From: Aphelocoma coerulescens
Lineage: Eukaryota > Chordata > Aves > Passeriformes > Corvidae
Assembly: GCF_041296385.1 (NCBI RefSeq)
Contig: NC_091013.1
Location: forward strand, 70,215,563-70,279,562
Reading direction: 5' to 3'
DNA: 64,000 bases
Shown here in pieces: positions 13,101 through 26,215 of the stretch; the stretch's first letter is position 1, and the number at the start of each line of letters is the position of its first letter. The notes beneath the pieces are model-generated. The model had not been told where the DNA came from. It ran no database searches and saw only the letters and a list, made by a program, of their open reading frames with translations. A program made the position numbers and the translations under genes.

Positions 13101-16100
13101 AATCTAACAGAACTGCTGCACAAGTGGTTTTTGTTGAGTTTTTTTTCAGCAAGTTCTAGCAGAACAATGAACAAAGGGGTTTGGGGATTTATACATTCCG
13201 TTATAAATACAGTGGCATTTCCATGACCCTGTTTAGAAGAGTAAAGCTTCTATTTGTCTCCTGCTGATTCTGTCAACATCCACACAGTAAGTTCAGTAGA
13301 AATCCCTCAGGTATTCAAGTGTCAGACCACAAAGTCATTTCTGCCTTTTAAAGAAAATACTATGTTTCAAGGAACTGGGACTTCTGGGAATATGCCTCTG
13401 AAGTGGAGATGTGATGCGGGAATGCAGATGTAAAGAACTGAAGGGCTGGGCACAGAACTGAAAAACAAGCAAAACAGTGACACAAAATATATACTTATAT
13501 AACTTCTGAGTTTAGTTACCTTGGTGAAAATGTATAGCAGCTCCAAAATACCTACAGAATTTCCTGGAATAGCTCAGATTAAAAGACATGCCTGCCTGAA
13601 GATCAAATGAACAAAGACAGAAGAGTTGGGGAGGAAAAATATATGGGGTCATGAATTTTTCCTTCCCAGTTTCACAAATATTAATCCTTTGGATAAATTC
13701 AGACCCACTTACACAAAGTCAATTATTACAGAATTCAATTAGTTATTTTATTTCCTGGTTTCCAAAGGATACATGGCTCATGAAACTGTGTTGCATTGTC
13801 TTCTTTCCCCAGTAATTTCTTTAAGTGCTGTCTGATTTTAACCAAAGGGGCAGACAGGTACCAGGTTCCCAGGTACCATGTTCCAACATGCATGTGGAAC
13901 TCTGTGAGGTTAGAAGAAAGAAACCCAGACCCACCACAAGACCAGCAGTTATAACTGAGCCTTTTATTGTTTGGCACCAACATGTGTTTTCTGCCCACCA
14001 TGGCCTGGATATAGGTGTGGGACAAGTAGACCACTGAACTTATGTGGTTCATATGAAATAGAAAATGGAAAGCTGCTTTCTAACCACACAGATAATAGCT
14101 GAAGCACAAAAGGGGAGAATAAGGTAAGGGTGGCACAGTACCAGTGCCTGTGGTACAGTTCAGGCACAGCTTACTGCCTGCTGAAGTGACCTTGGGGCTT
14201 TATGGGCATAATGGCACAGAGTAATGGCAGAAAGAATCTGAAGAATGGAAATCATTCCTACTTATACCATAGACCCAAATTATGTTCTGCTGTCTAGAAC
14301 TGGTGCTCATTTGAAGGAACAGCAGATCAGAAGGCCAGGATGGAGTAAGCTGCATTTTCTTTTTGCTAGGATCTAGAAGTTTTTTGGTATTTCACAGCCT
14401 GAAAAACAGCTGAAACCCTAAAAGGACAGCTGTGACCCTAAAAGGAATTTTTCTCAGCCTGGGATTGGCAAAACACAGCACATTGCATACACAATCCTTC
14501 CCTACTTTCGTAGGTAACAGTTTGCCCTGTAAGTGCTTTTGGTGTTGTTAAAGTACTGACCAAAATTATCTGTGACAAGAGGTATTATTTCTTAAATTAG
14601 AATTTGGATTTGGTTGTGTGGGATAAATTCTTGTCATTGCATAATGAGAACAGTACTCATATTGATTCTGCATAATTTTTTTCATACTACCTGTACAACT
14701 CGAAATAGCAATTCTAACACTCTTGGGTTTTGATTCGTGTAATTGAGAAGACAGGAAGCTTTTCTCCCTCTTTCAAAATACTTTGTTTAATATTTTTTCC
14801 TACCCTCATCCTATTGAAAAGGTGTATATAAACTGAATTTTTTTCTCCAATTGGCTTAACTTTTGGAAGCCAATATTAATTGCAATTTCACACCCTTCAG
14901 TGATTCTTTTTGTGTCTTTGCAAAAGGGACACACAATTTTAAAGCTTCCTGTGAAAAAGCCTATGATAGGATATCATCTGGAGATGAAAGCATTCAAAGT
15001 CCAGATTTCAAATCCCATTGCAGCAGAATATTTGTCAGACCTTGCTTGTTGCCGGCGTTGAAATGCATGAAATTTCCTGCAAGGGAGAGTTTTGGAATGT
15101 GAGGTTGCAGCAGTAATGAAGGAAATTTTTATGGTGGTTGAGCTGATAGTGGGAGTGAGAGAACTCTGCATTGTAAAGTCAACACAATGCCAGCATTAGT
15201 ATTCAGATGAAATTTAGGCTTCAGTGAAGAGGCTGTCAAGCACTCCGTTTGTTGAGATAAAACCTCACTGTGTTCATGCATGCTGTGAGTGGTTCTGCAG
15301 CATTTCAGAGGTAAAGTACCAGTATTTTCTGGAGCATCAGTGCTGTTTGTCCTTGCTATGGGCTGACCTCTTCTCTAGCAGGATAGTTTTAGGTTGTTGG
15401 TCCCTGTCTACACAGAGTCCTGCCTGTGTAGTCCAAAGATAACAGCACTGTTTAACTGATTTTGGGTGAATGGTATGAATTTTTTTTTAAAATCCTTTTT
15501 TAAAAAGACGTAGCAGAACACTGCACAAAATCAGAGGCTAAAATGAATTTTACTTGGCCTGCTAGCATTAGCAGATATTGTTGTATGGTTACAGCAGCAC
15601 TTTTGGGGTGCTTAGGATGCTGGGCCGTAGACTGGTTCCCTGTTGTGCAAAGCAGTGGTAAGCTACAAGTAAAAGAGCTTGCAATTCATCTCTGTAGTCT
15701 TTCCCACACAAACGTGAATGGCCATGCTCCAGGAACTGGATTTTTCCTTGGCACAGTGCTGTGCCCAAAGAAGGAAAACTGTACTAGCTCAGCTAATTCA
15801 GTTATTCAATTTCCAATACAATTGGATTACCCTTGTGTAACTGCATCAGAACAAATATTTCATAACTCACATCAGCAGAGAGCAGTGTGCTCATGCCTAC
15901 CATGAAGGTGGCCTGGGCAGTGATTCAAGAAACAGCACAGGGTTTCTGGCAGGCAGGGTAGCAAAGGAAATGGGGAGAATATTCTGGGTCAGCAGCAGTC
16001 TCAGACAGCGGCCTAAACACTCCCTAGTATTTTGTGGTGTCAGGATGGATTCTGTACTTATTTCCCAGCCTTCATTTGGCATATTGCATGTCATGGAGAC

Positions 16101-19100
16101 AGGGATAAGGCTGGGAAGTCACATCATACTCTCTGCAGTCCCCTGCTGCCTCCTTTTGAGTCAGCGTCTTTGTACATCAGCCTCCTCAAGCAGATGGGCC
16201 CCAGGCAAGCTTTAAAGGGAGCAGGGTGAAAAAAAGATGGGCTTACATCTGCACAGAAAGAATTCCTTCATAGCAATGGCCATGTTCTACAGTAGGAAGA
16301 TGGGAAATTTCTGCCAAAAAAAATTTTAAAAGCTTGTTTGCTATGATTTGAACCAAGTATCTGAGTTGAAGCCCAGGGAGTTCTCATTTTGCTTTTGCTG
16401 TATGGAGGGATTCTATTAAGCTTAGAAAGGTAGTGAAAAATAACCTCTGATCAACAGGTATGTTCACTGTGATGTGTGCTCTCAGGTCCTCCTGCACATC
16501 TTTCACCTGGAATTCACAGCATCTGCTTTGTTTCTGGGAGAAGCACAGTTCACAAAAACTTTGCCAAGTGGTAGGGGGTGGTAAAATGAAAACTAGAATA
16601 CATCCAGCTGTGAAAGACTGTGTTTCTCTAGTGTGTTAGTGTTCTTTGAAAGTACTTTCAATTTAGTGTAGAAAGAAGAACAAATGGACATAGTTCTATG
16701 CTCCTGAAAAGGTTTGATAAAAGTTTTTTTAGAGGAGTTTGAGTAAACTTAGAAAGCACAGAGTGATAGATGAAGTATTGTCATACACTAAAAACAGACT
16801 AGCCCATAGAAAAAAATGTGTGCAGTAATAAACTGTGCACCCTGGGCTGCAGAAGAGCTCATGGTATGTTGTCCTGTGAGCTAAAATAATGGTAAATGTA
16901 TTCATATGTCAAATAGCTAGTAGGCAAATATGCTAGTGACATTTATAGACTTAAACGTAACCTGTCAGATAAGTAATTGGATGACAAGGCAAACTAAGCA
17001 TTTCCATTGAAATTTTAACCTATATTTTAAATAGTTGAGTGGTTTGGAGAATTGCCTCTTTAGTTCATATTTGTACATCAGCCAAATCCTCGGGACACAA
17101 GAGTCAAGGGACTGGTGGGTATTTTGGCTGCTAAAACTGTGTCAGCATGTACCTGGTCTTCCTATAACTTGCCAAAACAGCTAGATTTGTCTGGTTGGTT
17201 TATTTTGCAAGGGTTTGGATCTGACCACATGCAGACAACCTGATTTAGCCCTCTCCAGGATCACACAAGTGATGAGAAGGAGCAAACTGCAGGAGCAAAG
17301 TGCAGGAGATGGGAGTGGGGGAAGAACTAGTTATCTGGAAATTGGTTAGATTTCTTTCTTTATAAATGTTCTAAATTTAACTGCTGGGAAACAGCTTTCT
17401 CCTTATTGACGTGACAAGCCTATTGCCTGGCCAACATTGATTGATTTGGAGAACAATTATTTCATCTTTGGCATCAATGAGATGTAACTGGGGCCCCAAA
17501 TACTTCTGTGTAGGATTGGTGTCACAGCAGACTTAATAAAGCTGGCATTTATATTTCCAGGAAGAATAGAACAGCAAGATACAGAGGATGCTATACAGTA
17601 GAAAGTCACATAGAACAGGTAGAAATAAGAACAAAAAGTATGTCATAAAATAGAAGTAGCCCATTTTTTGTAGAAAAGTAGTGAATATTTTTTTAAACAG
17701 GAAAAACACCATGTAGGGTGAAAAAAAAAAAAGATAATATAAAATTAGTAACATTAATTTTAAACAAATAAAACTTTTTTTTTTTTTTTAATTTTGAAAG
17801 CATACCTAATGCATGCATACTAATATATATATCAGTAAGCATATTCTGTGACATTTAATGTATGGCTGCCTTTTGTAGTTGTTCATGGTTTTTTTCAAAC
17901 TGGGGGGAAGGACGTGGAACAACCCCAAACTAATCTTAAGTAGGGTAATTATAGAGATTGTCAATTCCAGAAATTCAGGAGATGAGAGACATTCTTCCCC
18001 TCCCTCCTGTGGGTCTGTCATGGTATCACCTACAGGTTTCCTTGCAGGTTTTGGGCATGGGCTGCCATCAGAACCAGACCTCAAGACCTCCAGGCAGGAG
18101 GCACCTTTGGCTTCTGCCAATGCAGCACTTGCTCTGTTTCTAGGATAGACCTGGGGACTGTAGAAATGTTTATGAGCCATTACTGACATAATATGATCTA
18201 AATTAATCTTATTTTATCTGTTCCAGTTAATGATGCTTTAAAATTTGGTTGTCAGTAGAGAATAACTATACTTATAAGAATTCTCAGTTTTCCAAATGCA
18301 TAACTTATAGTTTGTAATTAAAAGAAAGGCACCTTTACTTTCTATGAAATAATTTTTTGGGTCTCCCAAGATATGAATTATACCAAAAGACAGAACATCT
18401 TATAATTAGCACCAATTTACATGCATACTAGTGCTCTGTGCTAGTGGAATCAAATCCATTCATCCGTGTGTCTCAGAATCTTTACTGCTAAGAGATAATC
18501 GAGGTTTTTCTAAAATATAGCTAAAAGGGAGGGGTGGAAAAAGGTGTCTTTGTTCCATCTTTTTCACTTATGGTCCTGTAAATTTGTCTGCCTCCATCGT
18601 GAGTCGGTTCTGCAGCTGTTTCATTCAGCGTTGTCTGTGCCTCCTTATGCGACCCTGACCCTGCCAAGGTCATTCTTGCTGTGGAAGTTCACTTGTGCAG
18701 TAGGACACAAAGGCATAGGCATGTTGCATTTGCCCAAGCCATGAGCGTGGGACCAAGCCCTGGAAACCCTTCTGCAACAAGGCCAAGCTCCCTTCTCCCC
18801 AGAGTCCTTCAAAGAGAAATGAGAACCTTTAAAATGACTTACAGATCTGAAACATCTATATTCTATTACTACAAAAATATCTTTTTCAAGTCTTGCCATA
18901 GTTCACCAGGAGTTTCATCTCCTGAGTGGACTCTGAAAGTTTTATTGATTTATCAAGCTCTTACAGGTCATGATATCAAATGTGTCCATCTTTTATAAAT
19001 ATTTTCAATTGTCCTGGTTTCATCTAACAGCTACAGTAGGACACATTTCTTCTGAAGAGCATGAATGACTGTTCTAATATGGGACATATATTTCAGATTC

Positions 19101-20135
19101 TAGGCAGGTTTAATATCTGTCTAAGCAGCAAACGTTTTTTCCTTCCCTTAGAAACTTGGATTGATGACATCCTGCATGGAGCAGATGCTTTGACATTGAA
19201 CTTCTCTGGTGATTTTGCCATTCAAGGAACTATAGGCCACTTTATTTACCAGCTGGTCATTATTCTATTGTCTTCTCTTGTTCCAATGACGACAAAAATG
19301 TGGAGAAAAAGTTATGTCATATTTTCTTTTCCTATTTTTTCCTTTAATTTCAGAATATAATGCTACTGAAATTTTGGCAACCTATATCCTTTATCATTCC
19401 TTCGGCCAAGGACATTGAGTAGGACAGATTGCACAAGCAGGAGAATTACTATTCTTTGTCATCAGTTATAGTTCTGTTGGGGACATTGAAATTTCCCTTT
19501 GGCTTCAGAACGACCCTCTTTTTTTTGACTTTTAAAACTATATTTATTCCAAAATGAATTTCCTACAGCAGACTGTGTTTTTCTCATCTCTTTATATCGT
19601 TTCATGTAAAGGGACTGGGGATTTGGCAGCAAGTTCACTCATGAGAAATAAATTGCTAATAACTCCTATTATTTTTTTCTCTTTCCTGGTGTGAAGCTTG
19701 TTTTGTTTAGAGATTTGTATATCAAAACTGTTTTAGAAAATTCATTTGACTTTAAAACTTAGTATTCAGGATTCTCTAGTGACTTGTAACTTTTTACCTT
19801 CATACATTAACAAATATATATTTTACAGATCACACCACTTTTATGTGTTTATGAGGGCTTCTTTGTGACCTTGTTTGTCTGTTTTTTAGGCTAAGTTGTG
19901 CCAACATCACTGAATTGAGTAGAAAGGAACAGCAACCACTTTCCAGGTTTTATTCCAATATAAAATTAGTTCATATTCTGCTAATGTTGCTGAGAGATTT
20001 TGGCTGTTCTCTGTAACAGGAGCATATTGTCCTGTACTAATGAGAAAACTCAATATGTAGGCATTAAAGTGTCTTTATGCATTAGTGGATACATAGACAC
20101 ACAATGTCCTCTGGTGGAGGAGTGTCATGCTATAA
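10151..20135. other. Gene-free stretch, about 10 kb
   Basis: No gene or clear transposon recognised. Minor features are an imperfect 21-bp palindrome at 13880-13900, a run of 15 T at about 17775-17789 and a short (TA)n at about 17822-17832. Open frames up to 127 codons have no family resemblance. Confidence 0.45.
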
Positions 20136-20520
20136 TATCCTGGTTCTGGACAGGAGAGGGTTAATTTTTGCAGTACTGGGAGGGGCACAGCCAGGATCCA
20201 GAGGTTCTATATCACCTTAAGTCATTTTCTGAGGACAGGGGACAGGGTTCCTTCCAGGCATGGTGGAGGGAGTGGTCGGGTATTGTTGGGGTTGAGCACT
20301 TGTGTGAATCATTCATTTCTTGTACCCTCTGTCATTTGTATTGTTGCTGTTACTGTTTGTTTACTTATTTCATTGCTGTTTCCAGTAAATTGCTCTTAAC
20401 ACATGATCTTTATCCTCTGTGCCTCCAATTCCCCTTTGCAAGATGGCCTAGCAGGAGGGGGAGTGAGCGAGTGGCACATGCGGGAACACTAAATTGGGGA
20501 ATACCATTTTTAAACCATCA
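20136..20520 (+). mobile_element. Degraded ERVL-type solo LTR
   Basis: The left end TATCCTGGTT matches the avian ERVL LTR start (TGTCCTGGTT) with one change. The body has the block GGGGCACAGCC, the polyadenylation-like AGTAAATTGCTC and the U5-like GAGGGGGAGTGAGCGAGTGG, and the end is AACCATCA. It is shorter than the related copy at 30658-31229, so an internal deletion is likely. No target duplication is visible. The 145-codon open frame overlapping it is an artefact. Confidence 0.78.
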
Positions 20521-21057
20521 GCCTTTATCCACTGCCAGTGGTGGGTATCAGCCATCCAACCCTGTTTCTTCTTGCTTTCAGCTGAATCTGCTTGGGACAG
20601 CATAGATGAATTTTTTCCAAAGACAGCAAGTGTCCATTGAAAGAGTGTTAGAAAAAAATTATGTAAAACAAAAGTAAAATGTGAACCCAAATTCTGGTAT
20701 TCGCTACCATAGAAAGTGAGGGGGTAACTAGGTAACGCTGGAACCACAAGAACAATGCAGCTGCTCCTGAAGTGAGTCCTCATGGAATGAATGACCGTGG
20801 ATGGTTGAACTCGGCCAAACGGGACTATGTAGACTGAAGAGTTAACAGATGATGATCTGGAACTTACTTGGAATGTTTTTTGGGGAAAAATAATACAATA
20901 AAGACATGGAGAACTCTTCAGGCAATAGCTGGAGAATCTGACTCTTTCTGGGCTGCCTAGATAATAATGTCCTGAGTGTTTAATTTTTTCTTTTTACCGT
21001 TTCTTTTCTTCTTTGCTTCTGTTTCGCAAGTTTGTTTACTCAGAGTTTGAATTAAAA

Positions 21058-21554
21058 TGCAGGAGACCGAGAGTTCATCTTCAGACTTAGTTGTTTATTA
21101 TATCTTATCTGTAATACAGCTGCACAGAGTGTGCCTCCAAGTTAACAAGGTGGAAAATGGCCGTGAGTTCTAGCTTCCAAGGATTTTTAAGGTCCAAATT
21201 AGCCAATTATGAAATATCAAGTAATATGTTTTTACTTATAGTCCAATTACTAACTTTTCATGACCCACAGTGCGGGTTTTTTGACCCAGTAGCAGAACCC
21301 CTGGATTTGTGAAGAAGAAGGAGAAAGGAAGAACAAAATCTACACCCAAAATCCTCCACAGTGTTGCCTATATCCCCTAAACCTAATTTTCTACACCCAG
21401 TGATATAACTTTTAATTACACAGCAACAACCTCAGTGTTATCACACAATTTAGGAAGGCTTTCCCAAGGTTTCAGGTTGAATAGAGTGTGCTTCTGAGGA
21501 TCACTCTTTCTCAGCACTGAAAGGCTGAAATTCTCAGAATCCAGGGTTCCAACA
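21058..21554 (-). mobile_element. Solo LTR, probably ERVK-type
   Basis: In minus orientation it starts TGTTGGAACC and ends TCTCCTGCA, with AATAAA (plus TTTATT, 21094-21099) followed by a short U5-like tail carrying CTCTCGGTCTCC. No internal retroviral region adjoins. The flanking six bases do not match (TTAAAA versus CCTAGA), so either the ends are slightly off or the duplication has decayed. Confidence 0.72.
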
Positions 21555-24304
21555 CCTAGAGATTTTGGAAATCTGACATACTACTGGTAGGCCGGGTGTT
21601 TAAGAAATGCAAATAGTGGATTTATTTCTTCCTATTGTGATGCAGAAAAAAGAGCTCTGACTTCCCACAGTTCCCTCTCCTCTATTTTATCCTGCATTTA
21701 ATTCACCTTGATATCTCATTTCACTTCCACCACCCACCATTTCTCCACAACAGCAGCCAAGGCCAGGGCTCCTCTATTTTGCATGAGTTACAAAACTCTC
21801 ACACATTGAGGCTTTCATGGACAGGAATTCAGTCAATTTCTTGGCTGAGAATTACAGGGCCCTCACCAGAAGAGAAGGGACACATTGAGTTAAGCCCAGG
21901 CTCCTACTGAAAAGAATCCCTTAAGCTCACTGAGCAGAACATGGTCTTTACCTTAGGCTTAGCCTCAATTGCATGCCAGAGGATAGGATTTGCTGGGATA
22001 TTCACAGCCCCAGGTCTGAGTCTTTGGTGACTTCACATTTATTTTTCACTTCTCTCACTATGTTTTTTTAGTATGTTGGCCAGATGAGATCACTCTGCAG
22101 ATCCATCTTGCCCTGACTGATATGCAACAACACACAGAGGGGCGGATGCACAGGACATGTCAGTCAGTAATTGGTAGAGTTCCATCAGTAAAGATTTGGC
22201 CTGGAGCATTTTGGCTAATATCTTTTACTATATCCATATCCTGGATATAACTACCGCTCACTGAACCATTTTAGAACATCCATAAACTTGAGGAGTATGG
22301 CAAGTGCACCGGTGGCTTAATTACAAATGCATTCAGTGCCAGGTTGTGAATCCAGTCATGCTGGTATAAAGCCAGAGTAATTCTGTTGATGTCATTGGAG
22401 GAGTTACTTTGGCACTACATTATCATGACACAGATCAAACCTTAGCTCACAAGTGGCTCCATACTGCTTTGAAATTTTTATGATAGATTCCCTTTTGTCT
22501 TGCCTGTTCTCTGTGTATCATGTTTGTTTGGTTTGGCTTAAGATAATAATGCAGGATTTAGTCACAGCCCTTCTTTTTTTGGTCTTAAGTCAGTTGTAGA
22601 GGGGTTTGTTTTGTTCTGAAATTAAAAGGAAATAGCAAACAAGCTGCCATTCTTTCTGTTATATGAGGTAGCAGACAAGAGCTCCTCTTCTTTGGATTTC
22701 TGAAGGGTTTTTAAAATTTTGTCTTCTTTAGGATGAAAGTTGAGCATCACTTTGTCTGTTTTCATCCCAGAAAGAAGAACCTGGGGTGATGCAAACTACT
22801 CTTTGCAGACAGGTTAAATTCTGGAGGTCTGTGAGACTGGGGCCTTGCAACTGCTGTACTGTCAGAAGTAATTCCGGCCAGAGACATCGCAGCTTTGTAT
22901 TCAGCATAATTAAATCAACCATTTGGAATTGTTTGTAAGTAAGGAACAAAACAATAGGCATTGAAGCTTTATTATTGAAAGCAGCTGCAGGAGAGGAAGT
23001 TCTGTAGCCAGGGGCTGTTTAGCAAATCCTGCTCAGGATATTTTAGTTTAAATTCTCATGATCCTTTCTGTGGGGCAGAAAGCTATTTTGCACTGTCTCC
23101 TACATTTTTGGTCCTTATTCTTCCCTCAAGTGTTAAATCTAGGAAAAAAAAATTAGCATTATCATAAGCTCCACTGCAATCCCACAGCTATCTCTGAGAA
23201 GAGAACAGGTTGTATATATTGCCCCTGTAAATTTGATGAACTGAGCATTGTAAAACCAGCAAGGGGAGGCTGCAGCTGGAATTCATTGTGGTAACTCTCT
23301 CCAGCTTCAGTGGGATTTGGATGTACATATTTCAGTGGGCTGCAGTTGTTTATGATGAAATCCTTCCTGCTCAGCTGGGGCACTGTTACAGCAACCACTT
23401 CCACATTACTGCTCTGAGGTGGGGAGAGCAAGGAGGAAGGGGGATTGGGTCAGGAGATTCAACAGAACTGCACAGTTCGGTGTCAGTGGGGAAAACTGGA
23501 TTCTCCTATTTAAATTTAGTGCTTTTGCCTTTCCACTGATTGTACAGAGTCTGTGGGTTCCTTCCATGTTAATACTGCATTGCTTGATACACTTCTCTAA
23601 TGGGCACCTCCATTCTGCTTAAATCCAGTATTAGGTTGTCTGAGTGGAAAGAAAGTTAGCCAGAAGGAAATCTGAAGTGTCTCCATCTCCCTGGGATCCA
23701 CACTGCAGACCCTCCTCCCAAGCAGACCTCAGGGCAATATGAAATGTCAGTACCCAACTTCAGCAGAGCAATTACAGCACTTCTCAGAGCACTTCATCAA
23801 AGAGATGATGGCTTCGTTCAGCCTCTCTGCTCTACAGTGTCTAATAATAAGTTAGTAGGATATCCTGTGTGCAAACACCAGGCCTTTTGAAAATTCACTT
23901 GTGTCCATACTGCTAATTAAAAGGTGAGGCACTGACCCCTAGCCCCTAGGCCAACACTGCTCTTTACCCCCTTCATTATGGGCCTCCTCTTTGTAGCAGT
24001 AAGAGAAAACCAGTTGGAGCATAGGGAATGAGCAAACAGCTACACAGTGTGGGTGCACCTGAGGTTTATGTCTATCATGCTAAAGGGAAGAGGTCATGGA
24101 AGTAGCTCCCGACCCACAGATCAAGTGGAAGTCTGGTTCATGTCCATGCTGCTTTGGGCTAAGCTCATCTTGGAGCAGGCTGGCCACACACACACTATGT
24201 TAGCCCACGGCTTTAGCTTTTTTCTGATTCCTGGGTGATGCTTCCGTGACCACACGCTGTGATGATACTTCCATGTGTTCTTTCAGTTCAGAGGGGGATC
24301 TTAT
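21555..24304. other. Gene-free stretch
   Basis: No gene recognised. It contains a possible ancient amniote repeat at 22358-22414. The remainder is unclassified. Confidence 0.45.
22358..22414 (+). repeat. Possible ancient amniote interspersed repeat
   Basis: The string from CTGGTATAAAGCCAGAGTAA to TTGGAGGAGTTACTTTGG resembles a widespread old reptile/bird repeat containing variants of TGGAGTTACTCTGGATTTAC. The match is from memory and short. Confidence 0.4.
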
Positions 24305-24314
24305 TAGTGTATAT

Positions 24315-24465
24315 AAATACAAGGCACCTACTTGACCACAAGAAACATCTTTTTACTGTAAGACTGATGAATACTTGAAGACGTTGCCCAGAGATGTTGT
24401 GGAGTCTCCATCTTTAGAGATATTCAAAACCTGCGTGACCACAGCCCTGGGCTGCTGCACAGCTC
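24315..24465 (+). mobile_element. CR1 LINE 3' fragment
   Basis: Contains CCCAGAGATGTTGTGGAGTC and CTTTAGAGATATTCAAAACC, the hallmark blocks of the avian CR1 3' region. It encodes a remnant of the ORF2 end (LPRDVVESPSLEIFKT). It is truncated at both ends. Confidence 0.85.
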
Positions 24466-26127
24466 TCCCCACACTGCATCCACTCACACACATATATCTT
24501 CTTCAGGATTTTTGTAGAATCCAAATTTTAGCACCACTTTTTTTTTCACAGAAGCCTTAGTTTGTTGGACAGCTGCTTTTTTATCCCTGCCCTTATACAG
24601 ATTACCCACCTCTTCCCAAACTTTGTCTGTGGATGTTTTTGCTGTATTTATGCATGCAATTTTCTTTTCTCTCACTGTTTCCCCTGCTGCCTCATAGCCA
24701 TCCTGTCTTTTGGGGGTTTTGGCTGCCTTTTTGGAGGTGTGTTTTTCGGCATGCAGTGTGCAAGCACATGAAGTAGTGCAGAAGATGCAGGGGTAGGGAG
24801 AGATGCTCCTGGAAATTCAGAATGGCTCCTCTAAGATGGGCAGCTGTACCATTTCTAAATGGATGTGATACTTTAATGATAGTCTAAACTAATGTGAAAT
24901 CAGGTTATTGGCTTTTGTTTCAGGACCTGATGGTACCTCCACAGTTGTTTTGATGTTTCTTTTTCTCTTTATTTTTCAGGCTCTGCAATTAAAAGAAGGT
25001 AGGAATAGAGATGGGGAAAGGAGAAGCTTGTTAAATGATCATAAATCAAAAGTTAAGAAATTAATTATTACAGTGCCAAAACTGCAGCTGTCAGTAACAA
25101 AATTAAGTACACCATTCCATTTGGCTAAAACTGTGCAACTTCATCCAGTTTATTATAAGATGCCTTGTTTACAATACTGAATTTTTAATGAAAATTAATT
25201 TATTTCTATTTCATCTTTTCTGCTCTTTTGTCCTCAGAAGGGAATATGATACAAGGAACTCCCATTTTCCCTCATGGCAAATATCCCACAGGCTATGCAG
25301 GGGAGTTGCAAGGCAGGAGCTTCCCCCCAGCTCAATTGGCAGGACTCAATCATTTAAGCACGAGTCAGATTGGTTTTCTCTCCACTTACGTAAATCCATA
25401 ATGCTTAAATCCACAGTCCCTCACTGTTGAATTACTGCCAGTGGTTTCCAATACAAGCTCTTTATTAAATAAACAGGGATCAGATGACATGTGTTTGAGT
25501 GCAGATGACCAGTGCTACTATAGATTGCTTCTATCTGAAAAACACAGATTTGTAAGGGGATGCCGGATGCATGCAGGAAAGGATTACCAGGCACAGATGG
25601 CAATGCTCATTTATAGCTGGAGAGCAAGGATTTAATAGTATTAAGAAGGGAAGGGTCTGATTCTGTTCATGAAGAAAGTGAAACCTGCCACAGGGAGATG
25701 TGGAAAAGCCACCAACACGAGCAACTGGCAGTATTTTCCTGCCTACCTCATTGTAAACTACATTAGTGAAGATGCTTCAGCTATTCTCATGGGATCTAGC
25801 ATTTTAATCCAGCTTTTGCACTGTCTTGAGCCCATGATGGGGAGGAGAAGGAGGAATTAAAGAGTATAATGCTGTGTAAGTAGGGAATCTCACAAATCTA
25901 CCTGCACTGCCCACACTCCACCATAACCTTGTGCACCAGGGTCTACATGAAGGACAGTGTGTTTCACAGGGATTTCTAAGAGCAAGACAGGCTGCCAGTC
26001 CCACTCTTCTGCAGCATCACCTCCTTTACTCCAAAGCAAGAGGTGAAAATATGGAGATGTGACATTTAATGATGTTTTGGCAAAACTTTCCCATGGGATA
26101 TGTATCCATGTTGGATTCCATATTAAA
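24466..26127. other. Gene-free stretch
   Basis: Nothing recognised apart from short spurious open frames. Confidence 0.45.
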
Positions 26128-26215
26128 TAGACTCATAGAATTATTTGGGTTGGAAAAGACTTCCAAAATTATCAAGTCCAACCGCTAACCTAATACCACC
26201 AAGGAATATAAATCC
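26128..26215 (-). mobile_element. CR1 3' tail fragment
   Basis: Plus strand reads TAGACTCATAGAATTATTTG, then GGTTGGAAAAGAC and CAAGTCCAACC, the reverse complement of a CR1 3' end. About 90 bp is recognisable. Confidence 0.85.

Noticed and set aside
13880..13900. Imperfect 21-bp palindrome with one bulged base
   Set aside because: Short, imperfect and without a known binding motif; close to chance expectation in 64 kb.
20168..20605. 145-codon open frame
   Set aside because: It overlaps the ERVL-type LTR at 20136-20520 and is LTR sequence read by chance.
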